Part shown: positions 7,123 through 10,042 of the stretch, piece by piece | How positions within the stretch are numbered: the stretch's first letter is position 1 | How the letters are laid out: each line of letters starts with the position of its first letter | NCBI GenBank assembly: GCA_019417145.1 | Contig: DXVY01000041.1 | Coordinates: 1-10,042, forward strand | Origin: Clostridiales bacterium | Lineage (GTDB): Bacteria > Bacillota > Clostridia > Oscillospirales > Acutalibacteraceae | Reading direction: 5' to 3' | Length of the DNA: 10,042 nucleotides | Made by a program: the position numbers and the translations under genes | The notes under the pieces: model-generated | Told to the model about the DNA's origin: nothing | Database searches by the model: none | The model's input: the letters and a program-made list of their open reading frames with translations, nothing else

Positions 7123-7170
7123 GGGCGCGGCGGTATTTTTCCTATGTTTAACAGGGACAAAAAGGGCGCA

Positions 7171-7179
7171 TGCTATAGT
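7171..7179 (+). promoter_or_regulatory. Possible extended -10 promoter of the oxidoreductase gene
   Basis: TGCTATAGT (7171-7179) fits an extended -10 element (TGnTATAAT with one mismatch). There is no good -35 at the usual distance. It would start transcription near 7186, about 28 bases before the ATG at 7214. If correct, the upstream GTG at 7178 lies within the promoter and is not the start codon. Confidence 0.35.
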
Positions 7180-7213
7180 GCGGAATAAAACAAGAGAAAA
7201 AGGGGCGCTTGGA

Positions 7214-8653
7214 ATGGAATCCATATGGCAGAAAACAGCGGAAATACCGGAACGGGAGGCCTTGCGGGGCGGGATAAAGACCGACACGGCCGTTATCGGC
7301 GGAGGGATGGCCGGCATCCTCACGGCCTGGCTGCTGCGGCAGGCCGGCGTGGAGACGGTGGTGCTGGAAGCCGGCCGGGTGGCCGGGGGACAGACCGGCC
7401 GCACCACCGCCAAGATCACCTCCCAGCACGGGCCCATCTATCAAAGGCTGCTGGACGGGCAGGGCGCGCAGGCCGCCGGGCAGTACGCCCGCATGAACCA
7501 GCAGGCCGTAGAGGAATACGCCCGCATCATAGAGGAAAAGGGGATCGACTGCCAGTTCACCCGGCTGCCGGCCTGGCTCTATGCGCAGACCGAGGCCGGA
7601 GCCGAGACCCTCCGGCGGGAGCGGGAGGCGGCCGAGAAGGCGGGCGTCCCGGCCGTGCTCACCCATGAGACCGAGCTGCCCATCAAGGTGTCGGCCGCCC
7701 TGCGCTTTGATAACCAGGCCCGGTTTCATCCCCTGCTCTTTCTCCGCGCCCTGGCGGAGGAGCTGCCCATTTATGAGCAAAGCCCGGTGGAGCGGGTAGA
7801 GGGAACCAGGCTCTATACGCCGGAAGGAGAGGTGGAGGCCAGACGGGTGGTCTTCGCCTGCCACTATCCCTTTATAAACGCTCCAGGCTATTTCTTCATG
7901 CGCATGCACCAGGCGCGGAGCTATTGCCTGGCCCTGGAGAAGGGCCCCCGGCTGCAGGGCATGTATTTGGGGGTGGACCCGGACGGCCTTTCCTTCCGCA
8001 GCTGGGAGGATACCCTGCTGCTGGGCGGCGGAGGCCACCGAACGGGGGAGAACCGCGGAGGAGGAAAATATGAGATGCTGGAGCGGCAGGCGGCGTCCCT
8101 TTGGCCCGAGAGCCGTCAGGTCGCCCGCTGGTCGGCCCAGGACTGCATGACCTTGGACGGCGCGCCCTATATCGGCCACTTTTCCCCCGCCGCGCCCTAT
8201 TGGTATGTGGCCACCGGATTCGGGAAGTGGGGTATGACCGGCTCCATGGTAGCGGCCATGATTCTGCGGGACCTGCTGATAGGCAAGGAAAACCCTGATC
8301 GCGAGGTATTCGATCCCGGCCGGTTCACCCCCTCCGCGTCGGCCAAGGCCTTTCTTGCCGACGGGCTCCATGCGGTAAGGGATTTGTCCCGCCGGGTATT
8401 CACCCCCGGCCGGGCGGAACTGGACGCGCTGCCCGTGGGCCACGGCGGCGTGGTGGAATATGATGGGGAGAAGGTGGGCGCCTATAAGGACCAGCAGGGG
8501 CGTGTTTTTCTGGTGTCGGTCAAATGTCCGCATCTGGGCTGTCAGCTGGAGTGGAACCCGGATGAAAAAAGCTGGGACTGCCCCTGTCACGGCTCCCGTT
8601 TTGACTATACCGGCCGCCTGCTGGATCGACCCGCCCAGACGGGGCTGCGGTAG
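7214..8653 (+). CDS. FAD-dependent oxidoreductase with C-terminal Rieske [2Fe-2S] domain
   Basis: A two-domain redox protein of 479 residues. The N-terminal DAO-type FAD domain has the dinucleotide fold TAVIGGGMAGILTAWLL (about residues 24-40), the acidic end of the second strand in VVLEAG, and GGQTGRTTAKI. Substrate-domain sequence and GYFFMRMHQARSY follow; the FAD domain closes near ATGFGKWGMTGSM. The C-terminal Rieske domain has C438-x-H440 and C456-x-x-H459 as cluster ligands, plus C443 and C458, which could form the disulfide of high-potential Rieske proteins. B. subtilis YhfW has the same architecture; the substrate is unknown. The frame also opens at a GTG (7178), but the ATG at 7214 has AAGGGG about 8 bases upstream and matches where the conserved part begins. 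No signal peptide or membrane span is visible. Confidence 0.88.
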   Translation: MESIWQKTAEIPEREALRGGIKTDTAVIGGGMAGILTAWLLRQAGVETVVLEAGRVAGGQTGRTTAKITSQHGPIYQRLLDGQGAQAAGQYARMNQQAVEEYARIIEEKGIDCQFTRLPAWLYAQTEAGAETLRREREAAEKAGVPAVLTHETELPIKVSAALRFDNQARFHPLLFLRALAEELPIYEQSPVERVEGTRLYTPEGEVEARRVVFACHYPFINAPGYFFMRMHQARSYCLALEKGPRLQGMYLGVDPDGLSFRSWEDTLLLGGGGHRTGENRGGGKYEMLERQAASLWPESRQVARWSAQDCMTLDGAPYIGHFSPAAPYWYVATGFGKWGMTGSMVAAMILRDLLIGKENPDREVFDPGRFTPSASAKAFLADGLHAVRDLSRRVFTPGRAELDALPVGHGGVVEYDGEKVGAYKDQQGRVFLVSVKCPHLGCQLEWNPDEKSWDCPCHGSRFDYTGRLLDRPAQTGLR

Positions 8654-8670
8654 GAAAGGGCCGCGACCCC

Positions 8671-8708
8671 GCCGCATTTTCTGCATCCGGGGAGCAAGGA
8701 TATGCGGC
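8671..8708 (+). repeat. Hairpin after the oxidoreductase gene
   Basis: GCCGCAT (8671-8677) pairs with ATGCGGC (8702-8708), with an inner ATCC/GGAT pairing. It is followed by A residues, not T, so it does not look like a standard terminator. It may still mark the 3' end of the upstream mRNA or lie just before the promoter at 8743. Confidence 0.35.
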
Positions 8709-8742
8709 AAAAAAGTTATGGCGCCTACGTTCTGACAGTTAG

Positions 8743-8771
8743 TTGCAGCTTTCAGCGGCATTTGCTATTAT
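8743..8771 (+). promoter_or_regulatory. Sigma-A-type promoter of a candidate small RNA
   Basis: TTGCAG (8743-8748) and TATTAT (8766-8771) are spaced by exactly 17 bases. Transcription would begin near 8778, at the front of the foldable segment that ends in the terminator at 8942-8976. No protein gene with an RBS follows within that distance. Confidence 0.65.
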
Positions 8772-8777
8772 AGCACT

Positions 8778-8976
8778 GCACACAAATTGCCATGTCGCCC
8801 GTCATTCGGTCAGGAATCGGGCGGCGCTTCCATTCCCCGACCCTTGCCGAAACGGGACGCACGACCTTGCGCACATCCAGGCCGCGGGCGTTATCCATCG
8901 GGCAAGGGCGCGGGAAAGAGAAGCTCTTTTTGCTTGGAAAGGGGGCCTGTCGCCAAATGGCGGCAGGCCCCTTTTT
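8778..8976 (+). ncRNA. Candidate structured non-coding RNA, about 200 nt, family not recognised
   Basis: Bounded by a good promoter and a strong terminator. Three stems can be read off. Hairpin A: CGCCCG/CGGGCG plus ATTC/GAAT (8796-8823). Long irregular helix B: GCTTC/GAAGC, TTCCC/GGGAA and CCCTTGCC/GGCAAGGG (8826-8848 with 8901-8924), two small internal loops, enclosing about 52 bases. Hairpin C is the terminator. A short alternative hairpin AAAGAG/CTCTTT (8915-8929) competes with the 3' side of helix B. Open frames here lack ribosome binding sites and look like chance. Length and shape recall 6S RNA, but I cannot confirm its signature; a leader attenuating sigK is the main alternative. Confidence 0.5.
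8942..8976 (+). terminator. Strong intrinsic terminator
   Basis: A 13-bp stem (8942-8954 with 8959-8971, one G-U pair, loop AAAT, GGGGCC at its base) is followed by five T (8972-8976). It ends the candidate RNA and insulates sigK from upstream transcription. Confidence 0.92.
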
Positions 8977-8995
8977 CCCTTTATGCCCTAAAAGG

Positions 8996-9018
8996 AAACT
9001 TTTTAATCGAAAAAGTTT
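8996..9018. repeat. AT-rich perfect palindrome upstream of sigK
   Basis: AAACTTTTT (8996-9004) and AAAAAGTTT (9010-9018) form a perfect 9-bp inverted repeat around AATCG. It lies 20 bases after the GC-rich terminator and before the possible sigK promoter. It could be a back-up terminator acting in both directions or a protein-binding site. Confidence 0.45.
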
Positions 9019-9031
9019 TTATAAGACAGGC

Positions 9032-9059
9032 ACGCGTCTGACGGGCGCGGCATAGGATA
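9032..9059 (+). promoter_or_regulatory. Possible sigma-K-type promoter of sigK
   Basis: CATAGGATA (9051-9059) fits the sigma-K -10 consensus CATAnnnTA exactly, and an AC dinucleotide (9032-9033) lies 17 bases upstream, as in the B. subtilis consensus. sigK is autoregulated in B. subtilis, so the placement makes sense. The consensus is short and could occur by chance. No convincing sigma-E -35 was found. Confidence 0.4.
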
Positions 9060-9063
9060 AACT

Positions 9064-9106
9064 ATGCGGCCGATTTCATCCATCCCAACGAGGATAGGGG
9101 CCGCAT
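9064..9106 (+). promoter_or_regulatory. Hairpin in the sigK 5' leader
   Basis: ATGCGGCC (9064-9071) pairs perfectly with GGCCGCAT (9099-9106), with ATCC/GGAT pairing possible inside. It ends 6 bases before the AAAAGGAGG ribosome binding site (9112-9120). With a start near 9066 it would form the 5' end of the sigK mRNA, so it could stabilise the message or affect translation. The function is inferred. Confidence 0.4.
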
Positions 9107-9128
9107 CGCCGAAAAGGAGGGCTGCGCT

Positions 9129-9476
9129 GTGCTGGCTTCATTATTTGGATATCTGTTGTCCCATTTAGCGTACTTTGTACTACATGTGACCAATGCGGGC
9201 TCCTTTCCACAGCCGTTGTCGGCCGAGGAGGAGAAACGGCTGGTGTTGCAGATGGAAGCGGGGAGTGAAGCGGCCCGCAGCGCCCTGATTGAACATAACC
9301 TGCGCCTGGTGGCCCATATCGTAAAGAAGTACTACAGCGGCCCGGTGGAGCAGGACGACCTGATATCCATCGGCACCATCGGCCTGATCAAGGCCGTTTC
9401 CACCTTTAACAGCAGCAAGGGAATTCGGTTGGCCACCTATGCCGCCAGGTGCATTGAAAAACCAATACCCTCTTAG
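9129..9476 (+). CDS. sigK: RNA polymerase sigma-K factor, 5' half only, interrupted
   Basis: Sigma-K directs late mother-cell transcription in sporulation. The GTG start is fixed by AAAAGGAGG 8 bases upstream. Residues 1-22 are hydrophobic (MLASLFGYLLSHLAYFVLHVTN) like the pro-sequence that SpoIVFB removes in B. subtilis. FPQPLSAEEEK, the region 2.1 block LIEHNLRLVAHIVKKYY and the region 2.2-2.4 block DDLISIGTIGLIKA...LATYAARCIE follow and agree closely with SigK. After E110 (codon 9456-9458) the similarity stops: the frame adds five unrelated residues (KPIPS) and a TAG at 9474. Intact SigK continues NEILMHLR and then carries regions 3 and 4, about 120 more residues. No trace of them follows in any frame. 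The product is inactive as it stands unless a skin-like excision rejoins the gene. Confidence 0.9.
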   Translation: MLASLFGYLLSHLAYFVLHVTNAGSFPQPLSAEEEKRLVLQMEAGSEAARSALIEHNLRLVAHIVKKYYSGPVEQDDLISIGTIGLIKAVSTFNSSKGIRLATYAARCIEKPIPS

Positions 9477-10042
9477 CGGCTCTTTTTGACTCAAAGGAGG
9501 CAAAACGCGCTCCCTTTTCAAGGATTTGGCGTCCTTGGTACAAAATCAGCGACAACTGGTGGATGCTGGCAAGACAAACCAAGACCGGGTATATCTTCGC
9601 GCCCTTGTATGTGGAACGGATCCGCTTCCTACAGCCTCACTCGCTCACCGAGGCGGAAAAGTTCAATCTCCGATACCCAGATCCGTCCAAAATCCCCACC
9701 GTAGCGGACAAGCTTCGGTATTATCGGTATAAAAAAGCCCTGCTACAACGTGATGTAGCAAGGCATATAGGGATAGACCGAGTAACCTATGCACGATATG
9801 AAGAAACGGACGATTTCATCCCCATTGACAACCTGATAAAGATTGCTGAGTTGTTCGGAATAGACCCGCAGGAATTGATACTGGACGATTACAGCCGGTT
9901 TCTGTTCGAGGGGCAGGGCAAGCAAATACGGGCAATCCGCAAGGGCATGGGCATGACGCAAAATGAATTTGGCAGGCTTATGGGCGTACATGGCGGAACG
10001 GTGAAGAACTGGGAGGCGGAGAGGATACAGGTGAGTAGGGGG
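9459..10042 (+). mobile_element. Left end of a skin-like or other element inserted in sigK (right end outside window)
   Basis: sigK similarity ends at about 9458 within the ATYAARCIE coding segment, close to where the skin elements of B. subtilis and C. difficile split sigK. From there the sequence is less GC-rich, uses codons rare in the neighbouring genes (ATA, AGA) and encodes a phage/plasmid-type double HTH protein. The expected serine recombinase (SpoIVCA-like) and the sigK 3' half are not in the window. Other integrated elements remain possible; the insertion itself is well supported, its class less so. Confidence 0.7.
9563..10042 (+). CDS. Protein with two Cro/C1-type helix-turn-helix domains (3' end outside window)
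   Basis: At least 160 residues without a stop, running off the end. Residues 47-104 (VADKLRYYRYKKALLQRDVARHIGIDRVTYARYE and the following helices to GIDPQEL) form one XRE/Cro-C1 HTH domain. Residues 119-160 (KQIRAIRKGMGMTQNEFGRLMGVHGGTVKNWE) form a second. Such proteins are DNA-binding regulators common on mobile elements of Clostridia. The first ATG in frame is at 9563, but it has no RBS. The frame stays open upstream to 9458, exactly the sigK junction, with plausible protein sequence (RIWRPWYKISDNWW) and no ATG, GTG or TTG. The 5' end may therefore be cut off or use an unusual start. An AAAGGAGG at 9493-9500 has no start codon at the right distance. Confidence 0.75.
   Translation, partial: MLARQTKTGYIFAPLYVERIRFLQPHSLTEAEKFNLRYPDPSKIPTVADKLRYYRYKKALLQRDVARHIGIDRVTYARYEETDDFIPIDNLIKIAELFGIDPQELILDDYSRFLFEGQGKQIRAIRKGMGMTQNEFGRLMGVHGGTVKNWEAERIQVSRG

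Noticed and set aside
7148..8761. Long minus-strand frame of 537 residues opposite the oxidoreductase gene
   Set aside because: The plus strand carries clear FAD and Rieske motifs; the antisense frame is a by-product of GC-rich codon usage and has no recognisable motif.
8743..9055. Three overlapping plus-strand frames of 82-87 residues downstream of the oxidoreductase gene
   Set aside because: They lack ribosome binding sites, run through the strong terminator and overlap one another in different frames. The segment is better explained as an RNA gene.
9526..9732. Plus-strand 68-residue frame beginning with TTG
   Set aside because: It overlaps the double-HTH reading frame, which has clear domain sequence; AAAGGAGG is too far (25 bases) from the TTG.
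9743..9991. Minus-strand 82-residue frame
   Set aside because: Entirely antisense to the HTH coding region, with no RBS or domain.

Overview
The window looks like a chromosomal piece of a GC-rich, endospore-forming member of the Firmicutes (Clostridia; Oscillospiraceae-like is a guess from composition and gene content). The case rests on strong AGGAGG-type ribosome binding sites, an E. coli-type SpeD beside an aminotransferase-fold arginine decarboxylase, and the 5' half of the sporulation sigma factor gene sigK.

Left part (2-142): the end of a HAD-type hydrolase gene reads rightward and converges, through a shared bidirectional terminator (148-176), on a six-gene leftward polyamine operon (6530 down to 194). 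Its order is speD, speA, speE, speB, a carboxy(nor)spermidine dehydrogenase, then nspC. Arginine is decarboxylated to agmatine (SpeA) and hydrolysed to putrescine (SpeB). SpeD/SpeE can add an aminopropyl group from decarboxylated SAM. The last two genes offer a second aminopropyl route that starts from aspartate semialdehyde. The genes overlap or nearly touch, so they are probably one transcript.

Region 6531-7213 has no convincing gene. It holds a near-consensus leftward promoter (7093-7122), a possible second promoter with three abutting dyads (6783-6829), a stem-enclosed branched element (6637-6696), and an intrinsic terminator pointing into speD only about 50 bases before its start. Together these suggest a leader of about 550 nt with transcription attenuation.

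Right part: a rightward FAD oxidoreductase with a C-terminal Rieske domain (7214-8653) is followed by a 475-base stretch without a protein gene. That stretch carries a good sigma-A promoter, a highly foldable segment and a strong terminator, which I read as an undescribed small RNA of about 200 nt (8778-8976) or a leader/attenuator. Next come a possible sigma-K-type promoter and the 5' half of sigK (9129-about 9458).

The sigK reading frame breaks off within the ATYAARCIE segment, the region where skin elements split sigK in Bacillus subtilis and Clostridioides difficile. The sequence beyond is less GC-rich and encodes a protein with two Cro/C1-type helix-turn-helix domains that runs off the window. 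This is best read as the left end of a skin-like or other integrated element. The recombinase and the sigK 3' half would lie outside the window.
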